64,000 nucleotides of DNA from Pararge aegeria. Taxonomy: Eukaryota > Arthropoda > Insecta > Lepidoptera > Nymphalidae. Positions 1 through 8,382 of the stretch are shown piece after piece. The DNA lies in contig NC_053197.1 of NCBI RefSeq assembly GCF_905163445.1, positions 4,154,001 through 4,218,000 of the forward strand, given 5' to 3'. Position 1 is the stretch's first letter, and every line of letters starts with the position of its first letter. The notes below the pieces were generated by a model. The model was not told the DNA's origin. It did no database searches and was given only the letters and a program-made list of their open reading frames with translations. Made by a program: the position numbers and the translations under genes.

Positions 1-139
1 GCTTTACACTTAAGATTTGTTCAGTAATAGCGAAGGAATTAAGCGGCTATATTTTTAATTGTTTGAACAAGTGCTTTACAAACATAAAAGTAATAGGGTA
101 TACCCGGTTTTTGTTGTAGCTCGCAAACAACGCCCGCTT

Positions 140-1005
140 AAACTTTGCGCAAATAAAACAGCGTTTATTTCATTAAAAGTGAACAAAGCGAAGCAACCGA
201 CCCAGCGGGTTTTCATACTGCGGTTGAATTAGAACTGTCCAAAAAGCACGTCCGACATTTTGAATACTCCGATGGTCCGGTTATTTACTTATACGATTAA
301 AGTTTTGATTTTTTTATATTGTTAGGAGGTATTGCGCCTGTTAACTAAACTCTAATAGGCGTCCAACCTGACTCGAGCGTGTTTTTCAATAAAGTATTAA
401 AAGGTTATAAAGCAAAGCAAACGGCTCAGCGAGTTCTCATACAGCTGTTGAATAAAAACTGTCCAAAAAGCATGTCCGACATTTTGAACATCCCGATGGT
501 TCGGTTATTTGCTTACAGGGTTAAAGTTTTGATTTTTTTATATTGTTCGGAGGTATTGCGCCTGTTAACTGAACTCTAATAGGTGTCCGACCTGACTCGA
601 GCGTGTTTTTCAATAAAGTATTAAAAGGTAATAAAGCAAAGCAAACGGATCAGCGAGTTCTCATACAGCTGTTGAATAAAGACATTTTGAACACTCCGAT
701 AGTCCGGAGATTTACTTCGTACTTACACTTATACTTACTTAGGGTTAAAGTTTTGGTTTGATCTATTGTTAGGTTGGGTGTTACACCTGTGAACTGAGCT
801 CTAATAAGTGTCTGAGTAATTTTCTCAAAAATTGAACAAAGTTAGGCCAACAAAGCACTTCATTCATTTGAAATTTTCCATTTCTCGGGCTATGTAGTAA
901 GTACGCAGGTTTTATATATTGTTTCAATCTTAAGAGGTGTTGTGTCTGTTATCTGAAAACTAATAGGTGTCCGACCTGACTCAAGCGTGGTTTTTCAATC
1001 TGTCC
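140..1005 (+). repeat. Decayed tandem array, period about 224 bp
   Basis: The word TCCGACATTTTGAA at 251 returns at 475, and ACTCGAGCGTG at 371 returns at 595, so two units are exactly 224 bp apart. A third unit from about 681 lost about 21 bp and becomes degenerate, and a last echo (ACTCAAGCGTG) lies at 969. The first 100 bases (CAAATAAAACAGCG, GAACAAAGCGAAGCAACC) resemble family F copies at 4.3-8.2 kb. The unit has no coding frame; the class is unknown. Confidence 0.8.
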
Positions 1006-1304
1006 TATTGGTTTAGTGATGTGTGGCTTAGACCCATCACGCCTATGTAAGATCGCGGGATTTAACTATTATTAACAATGTATGTTATTAGCTTAAACAT
1101 TTTATAGCAAATAACCGACCTGTTTTAGTTCATAATATTCAAAAAATCTTAAATCGTTTTCCTTTTGCTTTATAAAATATATCATTATAACGGCGGTATA
1201 TTTATTTACCTGGAATATTCGAGAAAATTGCACTTACTGGATGCCAGATATCATTAATCTTTTGTCCTTACAAATAAATTTCCGTGTTTTCTATTCGCAG
1301 CTGG

Positions 1305-1566
1305 CGGCGGCTGATTGGCGCAGTGGGCAGCGACCCTGCTTTCTGAGTCCAAGGCCGTGGGTTCGATTCCCACAACTGAAAAATGTTTGTGTGATGAACA
1401 TGAGTGTTTTTCAGTGTCTGGGTATTTATATATATATTATAAGTATTTATGTATACTATTCATAAAAAACATTCATCAGTTATCTTAGTACTCATAACAC
1501 AAGCTACGCTTACTTTGGGACTAGATGGCGGTGTGTGTATTGTCGTAGTATATTTATTTATTTATT
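1305..1566 (+). mobile_element. SINE-A (Metulj-like), near full length
   Basis: A tRNA-like head contains the pol III B box GGTTCGATTCC at about 1360, followed by a body (GTGATGAACATGAGTG, TTTTTCAGTGTCTGGG) and the tail TCGTAGTATATTTATTTA. Seven more copies or fragments in the window share this order. It is a retroposed SINE without coding capacity. The Metulj assignment is from memory; the SINE call itself is strong. Confidence 0.85.
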
Positions 1567-2104
1567 CTATAGTAAAAGTTAAAGAACTAGTCTAGACTAA
1601 CCAATGTCTTCATTATTAAGTACTTTGGTTGTAAATTTCAGTGACGATACTTCGTAAGTAATTTAGATAAGATGAAAATCCCTTCAGTAAGACGCTCTAA
1701 GCTCTATTTCATTATACAAGCAATCTAATGGGTTTTAGGTTTTCGGTGACAATATCCGCTATAACCAAGAATATCCATGCAATTTTAGTTAAATTCTAGA
1801 CAGGACTTCCAGTAATTAAAGGTGAATTTCGTGTGCAGTGGAACCCAGGCTTCCTGTTCCAGGCGGATATTAGAATTTACATTATATGATCCTCTCAGGA
1901 GTCGAGGGTGAAATTTATGGGTTTTATAGAACACTTGTTCACATCCTATACGTGGGGAATGCTTGAGACTTCAAGTGGCCTAATATTGGATATCGACCTT
2001 GTTCAAGTTATATCTCCTCGTAATCAAGTGATGTCTGGTTTTTAATTTTTTTACAGTGTGACTGGCAAAGAGGGCATATATAAATTTTGGCGTCGGTGGA
2101 ATGA
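1567..2104. other. Unassigned AT-rich sequence
   Basis: I see no coding frame, tRNA-like box or repeat shared with the rest of the window in this stretch. Confidence 0.5.
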
Positions 2105-2175
2105 AAGCCATAGCTTAGTGGTGATCAGGCCGCGATTGCTGCAGAGAGAGTAGCAGGTTCAAATTATGTCGGCTT
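2105..2175 (+). repeat. Degenerate tRNA-like SINE head
   Basis: An A-box-like segment (CATAGCTTAGTGGTGATC) is followed about 40 bases on by a B-box-like GCAGGTTCAAATT. The spacing fits a tRNA-derived SINE head, but the body was not recognised. Confidence 0.4.
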
Positions 2176-3077
2176 CAAAATTTTTATATGCATTTTAAAA
2201 CTTATATATATTTGATATTTTCTCCAAGTTTAGGTAAAAACACTTTAATAAATAGATATATATAAATTATCTAACTGTACCGGCGAACTTCGTACCGCAG
2301 ATTTTTTTATGAATGTTATATTTTTATACTTACTATCCTATTCCGGTATAGGGGGATTTAGCCGTTTTTGAGTTATAAATGGTGTAACTAACACAACTTT
2401 CTTTTGATATATATAGATAAGTAATTTTAAAATAACTGTATTTTACTAAGCTCTGACGATTGAGATAACTAAATAAAAGCATAACTCTAACTCTAACCAC
2501 TACAACTTTTTTAGTTATCCGAATATAAGAGCATGCAAAACATTGCACATATACGTACAAAAGTTATGTCAAAAGGCCTAAAAGATCATCTAAATCGTAA
2601 TATTTGCTTGCTTTGCCCTAAATGGTTTGTAAAAAAACACGAAACAGGTCAACATAACTTGGTTTATCCAAAAACCCTCGTTAGCGAAACACTCCAATCT
2701 GAATATAGATAGGCTTTTAATTTTACAACTGCTCTTTTGTTTTATACTCCCATATAAATTTGCGTCGAAATATAAACAAAAACGCTGGCTCAGTGAGTTC
2801 AAGAGGATCTTGGCCTCCGACAAAGATTCTGCTCAAGCCTATTTCGCCCCACTTTAGGCTAATCGGCTTTATCGAAGTCCAACTTCTACAAAAACAGACA
2901 TATCGTGCTTTATATTTTATTTTAACAACATGAAGCTTATATTTGCGGTTGCTTACGACTTACATATATCTACATAACAAATCTAAAAATTAAAATGTTC
3001 CCATATCTACAAACCATCATGTTCATTTTTTTTGTTTCTTCTACTAAAAGTTAATTATTTCTTTAAATACTGCGATC
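2176..3077. other. Unassigned AT-rich sequence
   Basis: There is no recognised gene. A short piece near 2278-2302 (CCGGCGAACTTCGTACCG) resembles the end of a reversed Helitron-like element but cannot be extended. Confidence 0.4.
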
Positions 3078-3116
3078 TTACCTGGTGATGATGGAGTTTA
3101 AGAAGGTAGCGAACTA
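3078..3116 (-). repeat. SINE-C tail fragment
   Basis: The words ACCTGGTGATGATGGAGT and AAGAAGGTAGCG match the reverse-strand tail of the full SINE-C copy at 18038-18335. It probably belongs with the SINE-C pieces at 3363-3720, separated by later insertions. Confidence 0.55.
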
Positions 3117-3117
3117 T

Positions 3118-3350
3118 CAAAAAAAAAACATTTAATTCAATTAGGCCCAGTTTATAAGCACTTTTGAAACGTCAAGTCAGTCTGTTTTTAGTGACTCTAC
3201 AACCGGTTCGTAAGGCAGATTCTACCGAGAATAGGCGACAAGAAACTCAATAGATTGCTCATCTTCAACATATATTTTTAGGCAAAAATCTTTAGAATTT
3301 TTCTCTCTTGTGTGAGAAGAGAGCGGAGCGACCTGCTTCCAAGCAGCCTT
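3118..3350 (+). repeat. Repeat E copy inserted in a SINE-C
   Basis: It begins after a run of A and contains GGCCCAGTTTATAAGCAC, AAGGCAGATTCTACCGAG and CTGCTTCCAAGCAGCC. The same order occurs at 29025-29228 and, reversed, at 52985-53200. It has SINE-C sequence on both sides, so it inserted later. The class is unknown; a LINE 3' end is possible. Confidence 0.65.
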
Positions 3351-3362
3351 TTCTTTTCTTCT

Positions 3363-3472
3363 GGGTATGGCAGTACTCCTAATCCTAATCGATTTCAACG
3401 TGGCATCGTATGGTAACGCTAAATGTTGGTGGTACATCTTTGTCAGTAGGGCCGAAACTTCCCATTGGAACG
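3363..3472 (-). repeat. SINE-C, body part 1
   Basis: ACTCCTAATCCTAATCGATT and ATCGTATGGTAACGCTAAAT match the reverse strand of the SINE-C body seen at 18130-18230. It is cut at 3473 by a MITE and resumes at 3630. Confidence 0.65.
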
Positions 3473-3629
3473 GCAGGGTGATTACGTATCTCGCGACAGG
3501 CGTGAATTTTGCAACAACTGCTGTCAAACGTCACTTTTCTATACAATAAATAAACAAAAGTTATTGACAGCAGTGATTGCAAGATTAACGCCTGTCGCAA
3601 GCCTGTCGCGAGAAACGTAATCAACCTGC
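3473..3629. mobile_element. Long-TIR MITE inside SINE-C
   Basis: The ends are GCAGGGTGATTACG and CGTAATCAACCTGC, and the inverted similarity extends about 55-60 bases on each side, including CTCGCGACAGGC and ACTGCTGTCAA. The centre is about 28 bases and AT-rich. The right arm carries a second CCTGTCGC unit. It has no coding capacity. I could not see a clean target duplication, so the superfamily stays open. Confidence 0.75.
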
Positions 3630-3720
3630 GAAGCAAATTAGAAATTAAAAATTCCCTAATTTTTCCACCCAGGATCGAACTTATAAGACCACAGCGTCCA
3701 CTACTACGGCAGGGATGTCG
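3630..3720 (-). repeat. SINE-C, body and head part 2
   Basis: AATTAAAAATTCCCTAATTT followed by CACCCAGGATCGAACTTA matches the reverse complement of the SINE-C head with its B box. It continues the piece that stops at 3472. Confidence 0.6.
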
Positions 3721-3784
3721 CCAAAGCACTTTGTGTATTAATAAAATGTTGAAACTAATTGTTATAAATTTTCATTCCCCATTT

Positions 3785-3895
3785 CGAAGGCATGTAAAAA
3801 AAAATGTATATTACTCGATCTATCTTATAACTAGTCGTTCAATGGCTAGTTATAAGATAGATCGAGTGATATACATTTTTTTTTACATGCCTTCG
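3785..3895. repeat. Near-perfect foldback, 50 bp arms
   Basis: Positions 3785-3834 are the reverse complement of 3846-3895 with one mismatch (TTACTCG versus GTGATAT context), around an 11-base loop at 3835-3845. The outer ends are CGAAGGCATG and CATGCCTTCG. It directly abuts the RTE fragment that follows. It could be a foldback element or a recent palindromic duplication. Confidence 0.9.
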
Positions 3896-3910
3896 AATGT
3901 CATGGAATGA

Positions 3911-4126
3911 CTTGTTGTCCAGGGGAAAGTGGAAGGCAAACGGTCACGTGGTCGATCACCCACGCGTTGGACCGACATAATTAAAGCTACAACGCAAACC
4001 TCCATAGTCCAATGTTCCAGAAACGCTGAAGATCGTAACAAGTGGAGGCGTATCGCGGGGGCTGCTGTAGCCAAAGAAAATGAACCATCGTCAACCACGG
4101 CCACTCTGTCAAGAGTGAACGACTAA
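3911..4126 (+). pseudogene. RTE-type LINE, RT C-terminal fragment
   Basis: The frame reads LVVQGKVEGKRSRGRSPTRW near the start and ends at a TAA at 4124-4126. VEGKRxRGRSPxRWxD is the conserved C-terminal motif of lepidopteran RTE-like endonuclease-reverse transcriptases, and the same motif occurs at 25729-26070. The endonuclease and catalytic RT domains are missing, so this is a 5'-truncated dead copy. Confidence 0.8.
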
Positions 4127-4295
4127 GGAGGAGGATCTTTTAACTAACCAGTCTGACTTGCTAAGAATTTATGTTTAGATCAATCAGTTCAGTGAAAACT
4201 GAAAGACAGAATACCTAAAGCTATAATAAAAGCTGCAATAAGAGGCTGTATTCCGAAAATACGGACGCCAATTAAATCCTATACGAAAGTATAGA

Positions 4296-4625
4296 ATAGA
4301 CGTCCATCTCGATGAGCCGCGAATTTGTCCCACTAGAGCCGTTACGGAAAGTCGAATTTAAAATTCAGATGAAGCTTCGAGTCGCCAAACAATGCTAACA
4401 TGCGGTTAGCGCAAATAAAACAAACGTCTGTTCAATTAAAATGTGACAAAGCAACGTAACCGGACTGTTTCTACTATTATTTTGTACTTAGTTCGTGTTG
4501 GGGTAGAATGAAACACAAAGCGCGTCCGACGCTAAACAAACGATCGATTGTCTTTGCCAAAATGGCGTGTACATGAACGGGTAGATTTATAGTTATTTTA
4601 AAGGAATCACATACCTAGGTGTCAA
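4296..4625 (+). repeat. Family F copy 1, full unit
   Basis: In order it contains TAGACGTCCATCTCGATGAG, AATTTGTCCCACTAGAGCCG, a TTTAAAATTCAGATGAAG core, GCAAATAAAACAAACG, and AAAGCGCGTCCGACG. These words recur in order at 4826, 5966 and other sites. No frame or tRNA box is present. The class is unknown. Confidence 0.75.
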
Positions 4626-4666
4626 TAGATTTATTAAGGGACTAATTATTTATTTAGTCAACATAT

Positions 4667-4698
4667 AACAACCACCTGTCACATTACAGGCGGTTGTT
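4667..4698. repeat. Short hairpin, 13 bp arms
   Basis: AACAACCACCTGT at 4667-4679 pairs with ACAGGCGGTTGTT at 4686-4698 with one mismatch and a 6-base loop. It lies between two family F copies. Its role is unknown. Confidence 0.7.
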
Positions 4699-4825
4699 TA
4701 TCAATGCATCACAGTTGCGCGGCGTCTGTACATTTGCTTCACTGCGCTGTGTGAAGTATTAATTGTATGTACTATTTGGTATAAACAATTCGTTCAGTCA
4801 GTGAATATATGACTGATAAGATAAG

Positions 4826-5110
4826 CCTCGAATTAGTCCCTTTTGAGCCGCTGCGTAAAGTCAAATTTAAATTTCAGATGAAGCGTCGAGTCGCTCAACA
4901 GTGCTAACATTGGGTTAAAACAACCGTTCGTTCTATTATAACGTGACGAAGCAACGTAATTGGACTGTTTCGACTAGCAGTGTAGTTTGTGTTGGGGTAA
5001 AACGATCCACAAAGCGCGTCCGATGTTAAACAAACAATCGACTGTCACTTCTCAAATAGTGTGTAGTATGTTGATATTTGTTTTGACGGCATCACAGCGC
5101 ATTTTAGTCC
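4826..5110 (+). repeat. Family F copy 2
   Basis: CGAATTAGTCCCTTTTGAGC, AAATTTAAATTTCAGATGAAG-type core, GTGACGAAGCAACGTAA and CACAAAGCGCGTCCGATG follow the same order as copy 1. It is ended by a Helitron at about 5116. Confidence 0.75.
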
Positions 5111-5115
5111 TGCAA

Positions 5116-5549
5116 TCCTTACTAATATTATAAATGTCAATGTAAGTTTATTTGTTACGCTTTCATGTAAAAACTACTTAACCAATCCTCATGAAACTTT
5201 GTACACATATTCTTGGTTAGAAGTAATATAGGATACTTTTTATCCCGACATTATGCTGGTTCATTTGGGAGAGGGGATGAGTGCTTGACGATTTTACACC
5301 ATAACTCCGACAAATTATAACCGAATTAAATAATTATTTTTGTACTATAGAGGTTATAACATGTGTTTAATTTTGCCCAAACTGTGATTGGAGATAGAGG
5401 ACAGAACTCCTCAGCGGACAGCATCAAACCCCTCATTTAAGGCTTAGCTATTCTGAATATTTTAAAGTTTTTTATATCTACAACTAAATTTAATGCTACA
5501 TCAAAAAATAAAATTAAAAACAGACAAAGTCGCGGGAAACAGCTATTAG
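5116..5549 (+). mobile_element. Non-autonomous Helitron-like element
   Basis: It starts TCCTTACTAATATTATAAAT and ends in AAAGTCGCGGGAAACAGCTATTAG, a slightly altered form of the CTAG end. The same body (ATCCTCATGAAACTTTG, AATATAGGATACTTTTTATC, CAGCGGACAGCA) occurs at 17434, 33880 and 45901. No Rep/helicase is present. TC start and CTAG end fit Helitron ends. Confidence 0.75.
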
Positions 5550-5837
5550 TCTATAATCAAGTTTGAATATTTAATTTGTATGTACGTATGTTGTTACATA
5601 TCTTGGTCCGCTAGGAAGGATTATGGTGGCAAGCAAAGTTAAATACCATATGAAGCGTGGAAAAAATAAAAACCAACATGGGATCAGTGATAATGAAACA
5701 TAGGTAGGTACTTTCGTTCCATTAAAATGTGTCAAAAGAACTTACTGTACTATATTTTAATATTAAAGCAATCATGAATAATCTGACCAAAATATTGTTT
5801 TTTTAAGAAATTATGTTGGTGCAGATATTTGGATAGA

Positions 5838-5912
5838 CGTCCATCCAGACAAATAGCCCTGAATTAGTCCCGTTAGGGCTGTTGCGGAAAATGAAATTTA
5901 AATTTCAGATAA
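5838..5912 (+). repeat. Family F copy 3, 5' part only
   Basis: TAGACGTCCATCCAGAC, CCTGAATTAGTCCCGTTAG and AAATTTAAATTTCAGATAAA match the start of family F. It breaks off after the core. Confidence 0.65.
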
Positions 5913-5965
5913 AAGTAACCAACATTTTTTTTTTTAATTTGTAAGTACTATTTATGTTGGTGAGG

Positions 5966-6215
5966 ATCTGTGAATAGACGTACACTCCGATGAGCCCTGA
6001 ATTAGTCCCTTTAGAGCAGTTGCGGAAAATGAAATTTAAATTTCAGATAAAACGTCGTGCCGCCAAAAAATTCTAACATGGGGTTACTGCAAATAAAACA
6101 AACGCCCATTCCATTTAAATGTGTCAAAGCAACATAGCCAAACTGTTTGTTTCTACAGTTGGTTTCGAGTTTGATTTGGAGTGATTCTGTGGTGTGACAA
6201 TCGATTACCCCGTAC
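5966..6215 (+). repeat. Family F copy 4
   Basis: The words AATAGACGTACACTCCGATG, CCTGAATTAGTCCCTTTAG, the TTTAAATTTCAGATAAAACG core and GCAAATAAAACAAACGCCC give a near-complete copy. The reverse-strand 68-codon frame here is a by-product of the repeat. Confidence 0.7.
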
Positions 6216-6296
6216 ATAAAATTTTAATACATAATAACATATTAATATAAAATAGTCATTATTGATTATTATTATTTAATATTAGTAATCTATCTA

Positions 6297-6470
6297 TATT
6301 CTATATATATAAAAAAGAAAGTGTGTGGGTATGTTCCGTATAGGCTCCGAAACGGCTGGACCAATTTTAATGAAACTTTCACGGAATTTCCGGATTGACT
6401 TGGCGATTAATCTCGTAAAGTTTGAGTGACGATCGGAGTACTCCTATTTTTGAACTGTCAAATACAGCTT
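6297..6470 (+). repeat. Possible Helitron-like 5' end
   Basis: A segment with TATATATAAAAAAGAAAGTG, GGCTCCGAAACGGCTGGACC and TTTTAATGAAACTTTCACGG resembles the leading part of lepidopteran non-autonomous Helitrons, where a 'lone target' phrase of this type is common. The matching end was not found. Confidence 0.4.
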
Positions 6471-6711
6471 TTATTTACTATGATATTCTATTGTTGGGTG
6501 TACATGGGCGTATCTTCACCCGTTCGAGAAAAGAATATAAGAGAATGAATACGGAGAGAAATAAATGATTTAGTATATTATAAGACTTAAATAAAAATTT
6601 TTATGATGTAAGTTTATTGTTTAAATAAAATAAAGTAATCTTATATATACTTCATATGTTTTTCTCACAAAAAATAATGACAATATCATAGTGCTATTTC
6701 ACCGTGTGATG

Positions 6712-6835
6712 ACGGCAGATATACAGTATGATATATATAGTTGTCACCACCCCTCCTCTTCTCGTGGGTGTAGTACGAGGCGACTTAGGGAATAAAACGG
6801 AGAACGGGCAGCAGGTACTACCATCCCATGTGATC
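6712..6835 (+). repeat. Dispersed repeat with GTAGTACGAGGCGACT core
   Basis: ATGACGGCAGAT, GTTGTCACCACCCCTCCTC and CGAGGCGACTTAGGGAATAA recur at 61082-61180. I think this is part of a LINE 5' region, but that is an inference. Confidence 0.5.
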
Positions 6836-6894
6836 ACGAAGCCGTCTGCGTTCTCATTATTTGCATACCTTCTCGTTGCTCTCTATCGATTGAA

Positions 6895-7058
6895 GTTATG
6901 TTGTTTCCACAAGAGTGTTGTTCGAATTGGGGACAATTCTGTGGGGTCTAGCGATCCACAAAGCGCGTTCAACATTAAATAAACGGTCTATTGTCATTGC
7001 CCATATAGCGAGTACATTACTTAGTAGGTTTACAGTGATTGTGAAGGCATCGCATGGT
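6895..7058 (+). repeat. Family F copy 5, 3' part
   Basis: GCGATCCACAAAGCGCGTTC, CATTAAATAAACGGTC and GTGAAGGCATCGCATGG match the second half of family F copies 1 and 2. The first half is missing. Confidence 0.65.
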
Positions 7059-7423
7059 TGTAAATTTTGGATGCATTTTGTCTAATGTTTTAATTCTAGT
7101 TTTCGACGTAGGATGCTTAGGTCGTACAAATTCGTACGAAAAACACCAATGGGATTTTAAGGGTTTCTTAGTCAACAAGGAAAACAGCTAATAGTTTCAA
7201 GAAGACCTAAAAGTATACTAAAATTTGATTTCGCCCCGGGTCACAGAGTATCCTACGTCTGTCTCCAAGATGTGATCTCTATGCATAATTTTGTCATATG
7301 TTTGTCTTATTTTGTTATCATGATGCAACCTATTAGGGTAGCAAATTTCATTAGGTAAGCGCGTGATTTAGCCGAGCTCAGGTAACAAACAGACAAACCA
7401 GCACACACTTGTTTAATTATATA

Positions 7424-7566
7424 ACTAGCTGGTGCCTACGTTTCAATCCTGTGGGAATCACTTGTTTTCTTTTCAACTAACCATATGCCAAAAATCAAGT
7501 TGATTGGTTGCTTAGTTACGGCGTGAAGGAAGAACAAACAAACACTTTCGCATTCATAATATTAAT
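7424..7566 (-). mobile_element. Helitron-like fragment, reversed
   Basis: On the + strand it starts AACTAGCTG and ends CATTCATAATATTAATATGG, the reverse of the usual Helitron ends. It contains ATGCCAAAAATCAAGTTGAT and GTGAAGGAAGAACAAACAAA, also present at 34545-34710. Confidence 0.6.
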
Positions 7567-7634
7567 ATGGAATATGAAATTAGTATGGATTAGTATTCCA
7601 TGAATATTTCACTTGTGATACTTTCGTTATTATA

Positions 7635-7862
7635 AAAATTGAGCTTTACAATTATTCATTGTAAAGTCAACATGTCCTGAGGATGCTCCGATTTCGGTGC
7701 GAAACGTGCGTAGAGGGTACATTGCCGAAGATCTGTTTGGTGTGGAATATAAGGATTGAAAAAATTATAAATTACACCATACAGATTTTCCTGCTTTTCG
7801 CGGAGTATAGCAAATGAAGCCTAATTTTCATAATATATCATAGAATTCCGCAAAGTAACGCC
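7635..7862 (+). mobile_element. Penelope-like repeat, hammerhead-like core, copy 1
   Basis: It begins TTTACAATTATTCATTGTAAA, continues through the hammerhead-like segment at 7671-7720, then TTGCCGAAGATCTGTTTGG, TCCTGCTTTTCGCGGAGTAT and TTTCATAATATATCATAGAA. The same order occurs at 12785-13055 and 43880-44118, and reversed at 61735-61885. There is no RT or GIY-YIG domain here; the Penelope-like label rests only on the ribozyme-like motif and the inverted end architecture. Confidence 0.6.
7671..7720 (+). ncRNA. Hammerhead-ribozyme-like motif, best copy
   Basis: CTGAGGA (CUGANGA) is at 7677-7683. A hairpin GCTCC / GGTGC at 7685-7689 and 7696-7700 stands for stem II, with one T-T mismatch, and GAAA is at 7701-7704. 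ACGTGCGTA at 7704-7712 would give a tiny stem III and a UA cleavage step, and GAG at 7713-7715 can pair weakly upstream for stem I. There is one extra T between the core and stem II. Activity is unproven. Confidence 0.5.
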
Positions 7863-7994
7863 TGCTTCTATCCAATATGTTCTTTGGTTATTCTGTCATT
7901 TAGGTAAATAGTGGCATTCATTTGAAGAACAAGAAGACGCAAAAGTGTAGTAAACTTTGGGTACAGACCAATGAATATTTTCCGACGAGTGAGT

Positions 7995-8200
7995 ACATTT
8001 AAACAAGAGCTGAAAGTGAAATTTAAATTTCAAATGAAGCATCGTCCAGCAACGCTTACATGGAGTTAGTATAAATAAAACAGCATTCGTTCATTAAAAC
8101 AGTACGAAACTGCGAAACCGAGTTAGTTGTTTGTATTGGAGTAAAACGGTCTATAAATCACGTATGCTGTTGAATCCACGGCTGATTATCTTGTTTTCTA
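7995..8200 (+). repeat. Family F copy 6, diverged
   Basis: AAATTTAAATTTCAAATGAA, CATGGAGTTAGTATAAATAA and GGAGTAAAACGGTCTATAAA match family F order with more changes than the others. Confidence 0.65.
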
Positions 8201-8221
8201 ATTGTATCAATTATGTTGTAC

Positions 8222-8382
8222 AAGCTGTTATAGCTTAGTGGTTAGGTTTTCGGCCTCTTTTGCGGTGGGGCGGAGTTCGTCAAGGAAAACATCTTGATAA
8301 AATCTGCTTGCCTTAGAGTTTTGCATAATGTTCTTAAGGGCTTGAAAAGTACCTATCCACACGAGACCAGCGTAGTGGACTC
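8222..8382 (+). repeat. SINE-B copy, internally deleted
   Basis: The A-box region GTTATAGCTTAGTGGTTAGG is present, but sequence jumps from GGCGGAGTTCG (B box) to AAGGAAAACATCTTGA and then CATAATGTTCTTAAGGGC and ACCAGCGTAGTGGACTC. The middle of the SINE-B body is missing. Confidence 0.6.

Noticed and set aside
1305..1380. Possible functional tRNA
   Set aside because: A and B boxes are present but the same sequence recurs with body and tail at many sites, and the cloverleaf is not intact. It is a SINE head. The same applies to SINE-B, SINE-C and the SINE at 36326.
1241..1465. 74-codon frame with WRSGQRPCFLSPRPWVRFP
   Set aside because: It is the SINE-A head read as protein; the same peptide type appears in reverse at 55075-55299 and reflects the repeat.
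3118..3720. Overlapping frames of 101-114 codons near 3.2-3.7 kb as a gene
   Set aside because: They run across the nested repeat E, SINE-C and MITE insertions and change frame at the element borders.
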